Of a stretch of DNA of 64,000 nt, positions 45,101 to 56,205 are shown in pieces. The stretch is from contig JASBNA010000002.1 in the NCBI GenBank assembly GCA_038087015.1, positions 2,108,001 to 2,172,000 of the forward strand, written 5' to 3'. The position numbers and the translations under genes are program-made. The stretch comes from Cerrena zonata (lineage: Eukaryota; Basidiomycota; Agaricomycetes; Polyporales; Cerrenaceae). The notes under the pieces are model-generated. The model did not search any database and was not told where the DNA came from. It saw only the letters and a list, made by a program, of their open reading frames with translations. The stretch's first letter is position 1. Each line of letters begins with the position of its first letter.

Positions 45101-46900
45101 TTAGGACAGAATACGCTCTTTGTATTGGCTTTGGTGATGATGTGTCCTACCGCGGGCTGCAGCGAATCATGATCCACCAACAATCCACGATCCGAGATCA
45201 AAACTGAAAGAAAACAAATCATACTAGGCAATGCTGGCGGAATATATAGAGATGCCTGACGATACTGTGATTGGACGAACGCCACAATCAGAGAGCAACA
45301 TGACAACGAGACGGATTTCACCTGAACCCTGGTCATTATCCAATTCTCAGACTTTAATTTTAGTACCTTTTTCATTTTCATATCGTACACTTTTCGCTTA
45401 CCAAAATGAATGTGAATTGGACCTGAACGGACATAGGCCTTTGTACGCACCTTTCATCTTAATTCAAAAGGTTGTTATCAGGGACCTTCCCCTCCCACCT
45501 TCGATCGCTAGCACTTGATGATGTTTCTCGACTTGATACAGTTTAACTGGCAGGGATGCAGCGCTGATCCCAACCTCGAGCCAGAAGGGTATATCTGGAT
45601 CGCAGCAGACGGTACCATGGTCCCACCAACAACGCCGAAATATTTGGGCAACGAACTGAATGGGACGATTCCCCCAACCAGTCGGAAGCAACCACTGCAA
45701 CACACTGACGTCAAGCTTTAAGCAGTAAGATCAGGGCCATGAATCCCGGTATCAAGAAAGAATGCGGCCGTACCTGTCTTCTGGTCTCCCTCGTGTGTTC
45801 TTGTGGATGATGCAATTCCAAGGATAGATACTGCCTCCCCTTGGCTTATCGTATTGGGGCGAACCTTCACGGTCATTGTATACACGCTTATGCCGAAAAA
45901 TCGCCCGATTGACGGGGTGCACATGAGAAAATCCTTTGTTTGACATTGCGTCACTCACCATGTAAGGACAGGACTGAATACCAGCGGTGGCGTCACACCC
46001 CTGCAAACTCTAATACAGATAGAGATACGCGACCGTGAGGTTTCATGGAAGCGTACTCAATGCCGTGAACGCCTATGGGTCGCAAACCTAGAAACAGCGA
46101 CGTCCATGCATGCAGCGAAGAATGTTTCCACATGCTCTGGGAGATGTTGGGAAGCTGATGTTAGCAAGAATGGCGTATACCACCATTGACAGTGTTTGAG
46201 TTTTGGAATAAACTTGTGATATTTTTATGTTGTAGGTTATGTCTGACGCCGTACTCAATCCGGCTAGCAGCCCGACATTGTGGTGCCGTAAATACGGCAT
46301 GAAATCATACACAAGCATCAGCACCACGCAAATGAACCAAGTGATCAAGGAAATGATACGTACAAGCTTTGTCGTGACGAAACCAGGATAAAATGAACTG
46401 TACAGCTGCCTGCCGGGTCATTGGTCCGACGGTGGTTCGCCATATTCCGTCCCGCCGGTAGTAAAGTGTGTAAAGATACCTATCAGGGATTCAGTACCAA
46501 GCCCAACAGGTTTGTGGAGAAATGACGTCTGCCGCCCGTGGGTTGGGAAATACTTTGTCGTCCTGTAGTCAGATTGTACGTATTGGAGGATTAACGCGAA
46601 CGCTAACTTACAAAGACAAACAGGAGTATTGAGGGGCCGAGTGGAACAGGTGGAGCATGAGCGGGATGTTCTCGAAAACCGCGTGTTTATCGAGAAGAGC
46701 AAAAAATAGGGCGCGTACCGATACTTTTGAGGTATACGCTTAACTTGTCGGGGAAACCGTGCGCTGATGGGAAAGGAAAGGCAATTGAGTCAGGGGCGAG
46801 CTCAACAACAAGCGGTGGTTATTGGTATAAACTGTCCGTTATCTTCGTACGAAACGTTCTGATAGTACAAACAGCCTATGGCTGCGAAAGCATGAGGCAA
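42162..46900. other. 4.7-kb gene-poor region
   Basis: No gene could be supported. Frames such as 43968-44381 (+, 137 codons), 44887-45450 (-, 187 codons) and 45515-45721 (+) lack domains and splice partners. A purine-rich tract lies at about 42412-42450. It may hold long untranslated regions, non-coding RNA or decayed genes. Confidence 0.4.
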
Positions 46901-47678
46901 TCAATCGAGCTTGACTGTGCCATCGATCACATAAAGTACACCGTTCTTAGCCTGGGTCCAGAAGGAAGGGGTTAGTAGCGGTACCGATTCTGACGGTTGT
47001 GACAGGTGCGCACCTCCTTCATAGACGTGATGTGCACATTGTTATTCAACAAGAAGTGTGCCCATTTCTCTGTGGCGGAGCTATCGATCTCCTTAAAGGT
47101 GACAGGCTTGTCTTTCAGAAGTGTATCATAGCTTCTTGACTCAAGGTTTGTAAGAGAACCCTGAGATTGAATGACTCAGGTTAGGAAGGATAACATATCT
47201 GATGTCACTCTGCTGAGAAGTTACTTACTGGAATTATGTGTGCAGATACCCATCGTTCGACATTCTTTCTAGAACGAGCATCGAATTCTTCTTCGGAGAT
47301 GATCACACCAGTATCAGACGGCGCTGGGTCTTCGTGTCTATAGAATAACGCCACTCAGCTTCGCGCTTCTTCAGGTTAATGAAGCATTCAAGCTTACGGT
47401 TTGTGGGATAGGGCCATTACAGCCTTATTCGTTGGTACAAGTATAGTGCTCTCGGTGTTGGGGTCCGCGAATAGTCCGCTAATCTCAACTTCCCGTGCAT
47501 AGGAGTAGAAGATTGATGCGGATGACTCAATAGTCAATAAGTCAGCCAATGTAGGCTGCGAATTTGTTGCAGGTGTGTAAGTCTCGTCCATCTTCTGGTT
47601 TGTCAGAACAACTTGCTCTTCTGAGGCAGAGAATGCGAGTAGAGGTAGTGCAAGCAACGAAAGAAGCTGGACTCGCAT
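46901..47678 (-). CDS. Secreted single-domain fasciclin (FAS1) protein
   Basis: Start ATG 47678 with signal peptide MRVQLLSLLALPLLAFSA. Four exons join cleanly. FAS1 blocks are visible: LADLLTIESSASIFYSYARE, STILVPTNKAVMAL (H1-type block), VERWVSAHIIPG, and the closing TSMKEAKNGVLYVIDGTVKL (H2-type block), followed by TGA at 46901. The mature protein is about 180 residues with one FAS1 domain and no visible GPI-anchor signal. FAS1 proteins act in cell adhesion and wall association; the partner here is unknown. Confidence 0.85.
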
Positions 47679-48802
47679 GTTCGTAGTGTAGTAATAAAAG
47701 GTAAAGTGCAGACCAGGGCCTAGAGATTCAATAGGCTAGGCGGCGCTGCCTCGGAGCAAGCCATGCCTGCTTTGGGACATCCGGCAGTAGCCGAACACTA
47801 CTTCTAGAACAGACGCCGCACAGAATTTTCAGCTTCATTCTTTTCTGTGACACCAACACTCGACTTTCTTCTTCTTCCCCGTTAGGTGGTGCATCAATCG
47901 AGTTGCATTAATGGTCTAGGTCTTGTTTCGCAGGGTCGATATATTACAACCTCGCTATCCGATTAAACCCCCATGATTGCGTGGTCTAAGAGAGCAATCT
48001 GGGGCGAATGTCAAGCTCTGTTGGGTCATGTAGAATTTTCTCTGTATCAATGGGGATAGTGTTTGGCATCCATTCCGGTTGTGAGTGCTGTTCTTTTTAT
48101 GACCTCTGATGAAACAACTTCGTAAACTCAGCTCACTTCGATGCCCTAACGGGTAAAAAGAGAAAAAACGCGAAATTTTACTGATCTATTGCTGGTTCTA
48201 AACCTTGAATCTTGAATGCGTCACAGAGACTAATGCATTTACTTATATAGGTACTTCGAATTCCCGGTCAAACAAACTCAAATTAAATTGGGTGACCTCA
48301 CTAGTACGCGCGTAGAGGGTTGCAGATATGTTAAGATGCACCTGTTCCCAGTTGTATCGATCCCCATGTTTACAGTTTGCGTTGTAGTAGTATAATGTTT
48401 AGTTTACGGCATATCGTCTTGGCCACTGCCAAGCAAATTGAAAATGCCTTCCGTCCACTTTGAGTGACATAAATTGATATGTTGATCGACACTGCAACTC
48501 CACGCCACAACGTCCTAGTTTTCTTAAATTGCTTGCTTTAGTACACCCAGCAAGGTTGCTCTAAGGGACATTTGTAGTTCGTCGCAACTGCTCTTCTATA
48601 GAAGTCGGCGTGGGCTAGCCGGCCAAACATGATCTCGCGCTTTGTTTGGATTCGGACTTGCTGACATGTGGCAGCATGTTCTCGGGTCTTTCTCGACATC
48701 TCTCGGTTTCTAGGATTCCACTGCTCAAACCCACCTCTCGGAGCTCCCTCCTGTTATCTCTCTTTCTATTCTTGCATTGTATACCCAGAGCTATAACTGT
48801 CA
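47679..48802. other. Intergenic, fasciclin gene to DEDDh-like gene
   Basis: About 1.1 kb between divergent start codons, AT-rich, no gene seen. Confidence 0.4.
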
Positions 48803-50663
48803 ATGGCTGACTTCCAATTGGTCGACCCCCGGGGGTGGGAATACGACCTACAGTCTGTGGGTCTACTCTATTCCTGCTCTTCTTCAATACAAAGCCCTGA
48901 CGATTCGTATCGTGTCCGAAGGTTTACACGGCTTATTTAGGATACTTTCAATTGAACGGGATACCCTGGTAAATGTTCACCCATCTTGACATGTCACCGG
49001 TGTCCAACTCTCAAGTCCTCGGACAGGTATGAACGATCATGGGGAGTATTCTTCGAGTCGTTCGAAGAATTCCTTACCTTCTCGTGGCCGGTGATTACTG
49101 TGACAGATTGCTGGACTGGAAAAGCACACATCGTCACTCGCATGACAACTATCGGAGCATTTCTGAAGATGATTAAAACGAGGTGGGCATCGTGCGCTAA
49201 GGATATCTGTTGCCGCCGTATACTAAACCTCAGCTACTCTATAATCGAAAGGTTCGGAGATACCCTGGCATTGGTTGATAACATATTGAGGGTTCAACCG
49301 TTCGAAACTTCGCAAAGACATATGCGTTCTATTGCAGACTATGCATCTTACAAGAAGCTTTACTCCACTCTTCCCGCTGCGGTGCTCGCCGCACTGAAAG
49401 CTCGTGTTCGTAGTGGAGAACCTAAGGCTGTCCGTGATATATGGGATACTAGGGACAAAACATTTCTAGCTCTCCATTTTGAAAGTTCGGAACGTAATCC
49501 TTCCTCATGTCTGGAGTGGGGTTATGCTGCGGTCCGCTGCAGTCACCTGGAAGCGTAAGTCTCATTCCATGTAAAATCAGAAGTTTAATCTCTTAAATTT
49601 GCCACTTTTAGGGTTGGCGTATGGCCACCTGACCCAGAGAAGAATTACAGGCTAGTGATTGACTCTATGCCAAGAATATTAAATTTAACAGTTTGACTGC
49701 AGAAGAGGACACTTCGTTGTCACTGAATACATGGATAGAGTTCACAACAAGCATCGGCCGAATTTTCCTTGGGCAGTAAGTAAAGGTCTGTTCATGTTCC
49801 GAGTCACATGTCTGAACTTCTCATTTCACTTACAGTATGCTGTGAGCCATTTGGCAACCTCATGTGTGCCTGACCTTACTGAACATCGATGCCCAGTTTG
49901 GAGACAGCCAGCAAGTATCGAAGTCCAAACTTCCACACGTTTTACAGGCGGTGATCAGGTTCTTATCGATTTGCTGCTATTGTATTGAACCATGGTTGAT
50001 CCCCGCTGTAGTAGCATGGTCAGTCCCGATTCCGAGACTTTGCCTAATAGTCTTGTGCTGGTGGTGCATGGGGCCAGTGGTCATGTTCGTCGATTGGAGG
50101 AAATGAAAATCAGTCCGTCGTTTTCTTACGTGTAGAGCTGGTTGTTCGTCTCACGCTGACACCACCAACAGAGCTCCCACATAACGTTCTGATTTTGGAT
50201 ACCTGCTGCATATGAGCGGAAATTATTCGCTTCAGGTGAACGAGGTCCGATGAAAGATCCAGCTGGAAATCCCCGGTCATTGGATTCTACACTTTCTCTG
50301 GTCAACATGCTCCAATCGTTGGGCGTGGATGTGCAATGTATCATGCAAAACGCCGGCAATTATGCCTTCATGTGTTTACTCGGATTCCAGCTGCTCATCG
50401 ATGGTGAGAACACCAAGATACCGGACACCCGAGGAGCCAATTCCGCCCCTGGTATGATCAAGCACAACAGCTGGGGCCCCGGGAGTATACCAGCGATCGC
50501 GTTCGGACATACCTTACCCGTACCAATCGTCACGCCATACGGAGTTGTCCCAGCCCCATCCCCAGTGATGTTCCCTGGCCTGTCTCCAGACATGCTGATG
50601 GAGCGAGACAGCAACCCGTCAAGCCGGAGGAACTCGTCTTACCACCTTCCAAACGGCAGGTGA
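48803..50663 (+). pseudogene. Decayed DEDDh-type (Gfd2/YDR514C-like) nuclease-fold gene
   Basis: A multi-exon model starts MADFQLVDPRGWEYDLQSVG and passes through FLALHFESSERNPSSCLEWG, GHFVVTEYMDRVHNKHRPNF, FGDSQQVSKSKLPHVLQAVI, LVLVVHGASGHVRRLEEMKI, and LSLVNMLQSLGVDVQCIMQN then AGNYAFMC. The layout matches the agaricomycete Gfd2-like RNase-H-fold family, in which the acidic D-x-E motif and H-N-A-G-N-D carry the metal-binding residues. Here Asp of the first motif is His (49475-49477), and the last motif reads QNAGNY (50346-50363), so three key residues are lost. In addition the frame shifts by one base at 50199-50206. It could be an inactive paralogue, a pseudogene, or a mis-sequenced pseudoenzyme. 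Family assignment is from pattern recognition only. Confidence 0.55.
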
Positions 50664-51057
50664 TCGACAGAGAAAGTTATCCACTGGGCTCTCGCCAGCA
50701 CCATACTTGCCATCGCGAAAAGAATCCAGTGGCGGCTCTCCAACGGAAATCGCGGCAAGAATGGGGAATATGAGGGTGGCTTCAACGTAAAAAGCGGGCT
50801 GCTCGTGACTTTATTGGACTTCTCAAATGGATATGGACAGTAGGCTACTTAATTACTATCACTTCTATTAGGGTTTTGGACTGGACCCATGGACAGACAC
50901 TTCACGGACTCTTGGCATTTTTAGATTCAACAGATTCCACCCAACTTTTTTTGTACATAGTTTTCTCGCTTTCTTGATACGATCGGACATGCACATGATC
51001 CATGGACCTGAATATATATCGACGGAAGTAACAACGAGGGTGAGGGTACATTTCAAT
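50664..51057. other. Intergenic, convergent 3' ends
   Basis: About 390 bp between the stop of the DEDDh-like gene and the stop of delta-COP. No gene seen. Confidence 0.4.
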
Positions 51058-52980
51058 TCAAACAACGGAGTAACTATCGACAGTAATGCGGGCATCTTCA
51101 GAGAAGACGACCTCCTCGCCATTATCGACTCGCGTGACAGAAGATATACGAACGCCGGCTATACATCCCTGTCCCACGAAGGATACCTTGACAGGGAAGA
51201 ATGCCCCAGGGTCATCTCCACCGACCGAAAATTCCAATGTGCCGGATTGCAAGTCTGCATCTACCTTTCCAATGATCCAGTCGATAGAATGGCTATGGGA
51301 GTTCAAGGTCCATTCTCCTGAGTGACCGGGCGTGACAGTTGGATATGACCCCGCGCTACACGAGTAGAAAGATAATCAGCGTGTGGATGGAAGGAACTGT
51401 CGAGGACGAGACGTACGGTAGTGGGATAGAAATAACCACATCGTGAAGTGTGAGAGCATCATTCTCAAGTTCATACTCGATGTTCACATCACATGTTCCA
51501 TCGTTCGAAGGTGTCGGCCAGCAGTTAACTGTGGGCAGATTGATCAGTAATGTGAGCTTCTATATTAAAGAGAAGGACATACTTGACAATGGGACGTAAG
51601 TCTCATCTTTGCCAGCATACCTCCATTTCAAAACGGCTAACGATTGTCCGAGGGGGAAGTTGCGAGAAGGATCCTTCAGAGAGATCACACGTTCCTTGTT
51701 GGCAGCAAACTTGTTCACATGCGGGTGTTGTTTGAACTGCAATTCCGGGCCAAAAGCAGCAGGAGGGTCTGCAAGATTCAACTTGACACGCGCCACAGTT
51801 GCGTCGGTGATTTGCAAGTTCAAATCTCCCCTTAATTCCAGATTGTTGAGACCACCCTCACGGAGAAGTTCCAGCTCTACATTCTCTCGCACGACTGCGT
51901 GTACGCTATCGGAACTTTCGATCAGGAAGATGCATCTAATTGAAAAAGTCACTTCACGGACCTTTCGGGGGTAACTGCTGGAATACTTGAACGTTCTTCC
52001 CTTTGTGGAATGAGTTCCGACGTGGCTGGGTTAGGAGTTGGAGGGGCAGACATGTCCTCGGAGAGTAAAGCTTCGCTGCCAAGAGCGTCCAATAGTTGTG
52101 ACTGAGTAGTCTTTTTGCTTCCTAATTTCATACCACCGCTCTTGAATGCAGGTGGACGGAGCGACGATGGTGCCGGCGACGACGTCCTGACAGGCGTGGG
52201 TGGTGCATCGAACCTCTGAGGAACAGGCGAATATCCAGAGACACCACCGCCTAGGTAACCTCCCCCAGATGGACCACCTGCACCGGCTCGTCGTTGTTGC
52301 TCCCTTCGTTGCATCTCGAGTTGCTTCGCCCTGCGCTTTAGCTCCTCTTTGGCTTCGGCTTCCTTGTTCTACATTTATGCCCATATAGTTATCGATAAAA
52401 CCGTATGATGCATATACACGTACTCTGGCAATGATCTCCTGGATCTTCTCTTCGTGACTCTCCATCTCCAAGACATTACGAACTTGCATGAGGTTCAAAG
52501 GTTCCCGGTATCCCAAGCTGACGATTTCATCGAAGGCCTCCAACAACTCGAATGAGTTCTTCAATATCTCCCTCTGGTCAGCACTCCTACACATGTCCGA
52601 GACAACCCTCGCGAACAGGTGAAGAGTTTCTATATCTTGCAGAATATTTGAGGCTTTGTTCGTAATAAGAATAATGTAAAGGTCTTCCAATGGTTGATAG
52701 ACATAGCGCACGTCAGAGGTTTCGACGGAGGTGTGCTGTGTATTGGTGGGTATAACTTTTGGGAATGATGCAAGGATGGATTCTATGCGTGCTCGCGTCA
52801 TATCACGAAACTGGCGAGAGATAACGGCTGTCAAGACATTGTATATTCAATTTATGAGAGTGTTATAACACAAAAACAAGCAAGTACCTTTGCCAGCTTT
52901 CGTGCATATTGAAGCAGCAAGGACAACCTAGATGTTTGTGTTACTTTATGTAACGAGCAATCCACCATTTGACGAACCAT
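51058..52980 (-). CDS. RET2: Coatomer subunit delta (delta-COP)
   Basis: The reading begins MVVLAASICTKAGKAVISRQ, the conserved delta-COP start. The first coding exon is only the ATG at 52978-52980, followed by a 50-nt intron. A longin domain follows (FRDMTRARIESILASFPKVI, YVYQPLEDLYIILITNKASN, FDEIVSLGYREPLNLMQVRN). Next comes a charged linker (AEAKEELKRRAKQLEMQRRE) and a Gly/Pro/Ser hinge. The C-terminal mu-homology domain runs from VHAVVRENVELELLREGGL to PFF/PVKVSFV, ending DSYSVV and TGA at 51058. Delta-COP is part of the COPI coat for Golgi-to-ER retrograde traffic, and its mu-homology domain binds tryptophan-containing motifs. About six short introns are present. Confidence 0.92.
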
Positions 52981-53393
52981 GACTGTTTAACTTTGTACAA
53001 AGATCGTTCCAAGCCGATATAAACTTTGGCAAAGTAGGTTGGGTGTAAAGGTAACAAGTGTCCACAGTCCAAGGTTAGGCACTGGCATTCACGATCGCGA
53101 CGTGTCGCTAATGCTTTCAGAGACGCCGGGCGTAGTACAGCATGCCGACTTCATCATACTCATATTCAGAATGAACGAAGACAAAAATGATTTATTCTGC
53201 ATATCCGAAACAATCTCCACGGTATTCGACTTTCTCTCAAAGTACAGTACACCTCGTTTATGTTTATGCATTGTAACAACTAGAATACTTTCTATCTGGA
53301 GTGTCAAGGTATATCTAGGCGTAGATGCCTCTGCCAAACTTGTCCAAAGCAGGTCGACCCCAGGTAGGCTAAAGCGTACGAGGGACAATCCAG
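52981..53393. other. Intergenic, delta-COP to aldo-keto reductase
   Basis: About 410 bp that hold the delta-COP promoter and the 3' end of the reductase gene. No gene seen. Confidence 0.4.
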
Positions 53394-55190
53394 TTAGCTC
53401 GTGACGACTACGGGGAGATTACAACTCACTGGAGGAGCAGGCTTGTTTTCGAGAATCTGGTCGATCTTCTCAAGGACCTCCTCAGTCAGTTTGGGGATGA
53501 CCTCAAGAGCTTTCAGGTTGTCGATAATTTGCTCGGGCTTAGTGGCTCCAAGAATAACGGTGCTTGTTCCAGGTTGCTTCGCGACCCAGGCGAGGGCAAG
53601 GTGTGTGACCGTGCATCCAAGTTCTACCCAAAACAGAGTCAGAATTTCGCATACTACGCACTTCATAAAAATGGAAACCGACCCTTCTCAGCGAACTCAG
53701 AAAGCGCTTTGACCTTCGAGATTTTCTTGAGACCTTCCTCATTGCTCAAACTATCCAGAGTGTCCTTGAAGAACTCCTTGTTGGTAGCAAAGCGGGAATC
53801 AGGTGGAATCCCGTCGTTGTACTAAAAATACGATTAGTCTCAAATCCGCCGAACGGACATCTCGAGTTTTTGCTTACCTTGCCCGTAAGAAGGCCGCTCG
53901 CAAGGGCAGACCAGACGGTGGTGCCTAGATCATACTTCTTGTACAAAGGACTATATTGAGATCGAACGTTAGAGAGACCGATGTATAGGGAAACAAAGTT
54001 GACACATACGCATATTCTTTCTCGGGCCGTTCACGGTGCAACATACTGATAGGGTCGATCATCGTTTAGTGTCTACAAATCTAAAGGAGCCGAAGGGTTA
54101 GAACATACTGGTGTTGGCATTGTTCCGCAATGGGCGCAATCAATCCAAGCTTGTTGGCGATGTCTAAGGGGACAATATATGTCAGAGAAACTCTTCAGCC
54201 ACTAGTCAGTTCGGTGACATACGGTGAGCCTCTTCGATCTGAGCGGCGGACCACTCAGAAGTTGCCCAATAGAAGGCCTAGACGTAGCATATTATTAGGA
54301 CAAATTTGGTAAAGTTATGTCATGAGAACTGCTCTCACCCATCCTTTCTCGATTACGTAGTTAAAGGCACGAACAGTCTCTTCCATTGGAACTGGTGGGA
54401 ATGAATGAGTGAAAACTACGCAATGTGATGAAAAGGATCATCGCATTACCAGTATGGTCAGGACGGTGGGCGAAGAGAACATCAACATAATCGAGCTGAA
54501 GACGCTCCAAACAAGCTTTAGCTCCTTCGATAATGCTTGGGAAAAGATGAGACAACATCAAATACTAACAAGACAACTTGGACTCACTGTTTGCGTGACA
54601 GACCGGTGTCGTTGGGGGTACCGTAAGGTCCCCAGAAGATCTTAGTGGTAATGACAAGGTCTGTACGTCTCCATCCGAGCTCTTTGATGACGCGCCCCCT
54701 GATGAGAATCCAATCAGTCTTTCGGATACAGTATACGCATACCTATACTTTGAGTGACACAATACTTACATCTCAACTTCACATTGACCCTTTGCATATC
54801 CCTCGGCGGTATCAAACCTAGATTTAAAAAAGTACCATCAGTGTTAGGTTCATTGTGTTCACAGAAACTGCGCACATGTTGATACCATTCTCGAAGGCTA
54901 CTTTCATGAGTTCCTAGGGTCATCATGAACACTGAACGCATAGATATGCGGGATGCCGCATCTCAGGTTCCGAAAACACACCTTGACAGGATCACCCTTG
55001 ACAGTTGCGCCCAGAGTAAGCCCTATTCAGAGATCAAAGCTTGAGCATCGAAGCTTCCATGTCCGTTCAATGCACGGGTGCACAGGTACGTACATCCACC
55101 AAACGAGAATACAGGCACACGCAATCCGCTTGAGCCTAGTCTTCGGAAAGGCATCCCCTTTGGGTCAAATGCCACTGGTTGGGAGGACAT
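53394..55190 (-). CDS. Aldo-keto reductase of the voltage-gated K+ channel beta-subunit type (AKR6-like)
   Basis: Start ATG 55190 ([20 protein letters not shown]). The frame is open upstream to 55304 with a basic, Ser-rich extension that could be a mitochondrial leader, so the start is not certain. Family blocks in order: [36 protein letters not shown] (catalytic Asp and Tyr), [18 protein letters not shown] (catalytic Lys), [52 protein letters not shown], and [20 protein letters not shown]. These match Kv-beta and fungal YDL124/Kv-beta-like NADPH-dependent reductases. The physiological substrate is unknown. About nine exons, several under 100 nt, separated by short introns. Confidence 0.87.
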
Positions 55191-56205
55191 GTTGCGAATG
55201 GTAGTTGGTATACGGTAAAAAGTCGATAGGTGGGAAGAGGGAAGCCAAAGGAGAGTACGTGATGTAACGGTTCGAGCATTTATACGACGGGACCATTGCA
55301 TCATGCTTGTGCGAATAATTACAGCCCGAAGAATGTCATGGAAAACTTATTTAAGAGCAGGGGCTCAGTCAGCAGTTGGCGTTACTTCGATTTCAAAGGC
55401 TGATATGGGAGTACCATGAGGAACATGATCAAAAGTTCGCATGAGAATTCCGACGGATGAGCGTGAACTGAATACGCGTCATCCACAAACAGCCACCTAT
55501 TACTGAGAATGAGTAGTAAGATGTAGTACCGCCAAAGTCGGTCGGGGACTGCAGTGGTCACAACCATGAATGAGTATGCGTTATCTAATATCTTTGGATG
55601 CGACTCGGAGCATATTACCAAGGGTCCAAGGATAATATATTCAAGTTTGTAGTTCCTGTGGCTTGGAGCAAGACAGGAGCGTTTATTCCTCAGCAAGCTG
55701 TCCAGGCTATCTAAACCTTTGTCTTATCTTGAGTCCTCTTCAGAGTCCAGCATCATTTATCGATCCGCGCCATGCCATCTGCTGACTGGCTTTGGGCCGC
55801 CTCGGCGACATGAGTGCAAAGGTGAGAAAACGGTTGGTGAATAAGCGCTTAAGTTGACGGCTATATGAGTGGATGTTCAATGAGTAGTCTCTAAGCCGAT
55901 GAACCAAAATGTAGAGAAGCAGAGGAATACGAGAGAGGTTAATTTGTTAACTACGCAATAAGTGTCGTCATATTTATAGATGGATCTCTTGGCCGAAGTT
56001 CAAATGAAAGCACAGTTTCCAGGATTTCGAACAACGTTACCTTCCATATATGGTACTGCACTATTTTGATCCCAATTCGATCACTTCATATCCTCATGCA
56101 AAAATATCAGTATAGTTGCACACACAGCACATTGTATTCTCGAACACTATTTCACTCTGGACTAACCGTTCAGACACAGGGGTGGTACATTATACCGCTG
56201 ACAAA
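55191..56205. other. Intergenic, divergent reductase / UTP14
   Basis: About 1 kb between divergent start codons. The 105-codon minus-strand frame at 55382-55696 has no recognisable domain. It presumably contains both promoters. Confidence 0.4.

Noticed and set aside
44887..45450. 187-codon minus-strand frame in the gene-poor region
   Set aside because: No signal peptide, domain or splice partner; composition is not convincingly protein-like.
55191..55304. N-terminal extension of the aldo-keto reductase as a mitochondrial presequence
   Set aside because: The frame is open and basic, but the ATG at 55190 gives the normal family start; without transcript ends the longer form is unproven.
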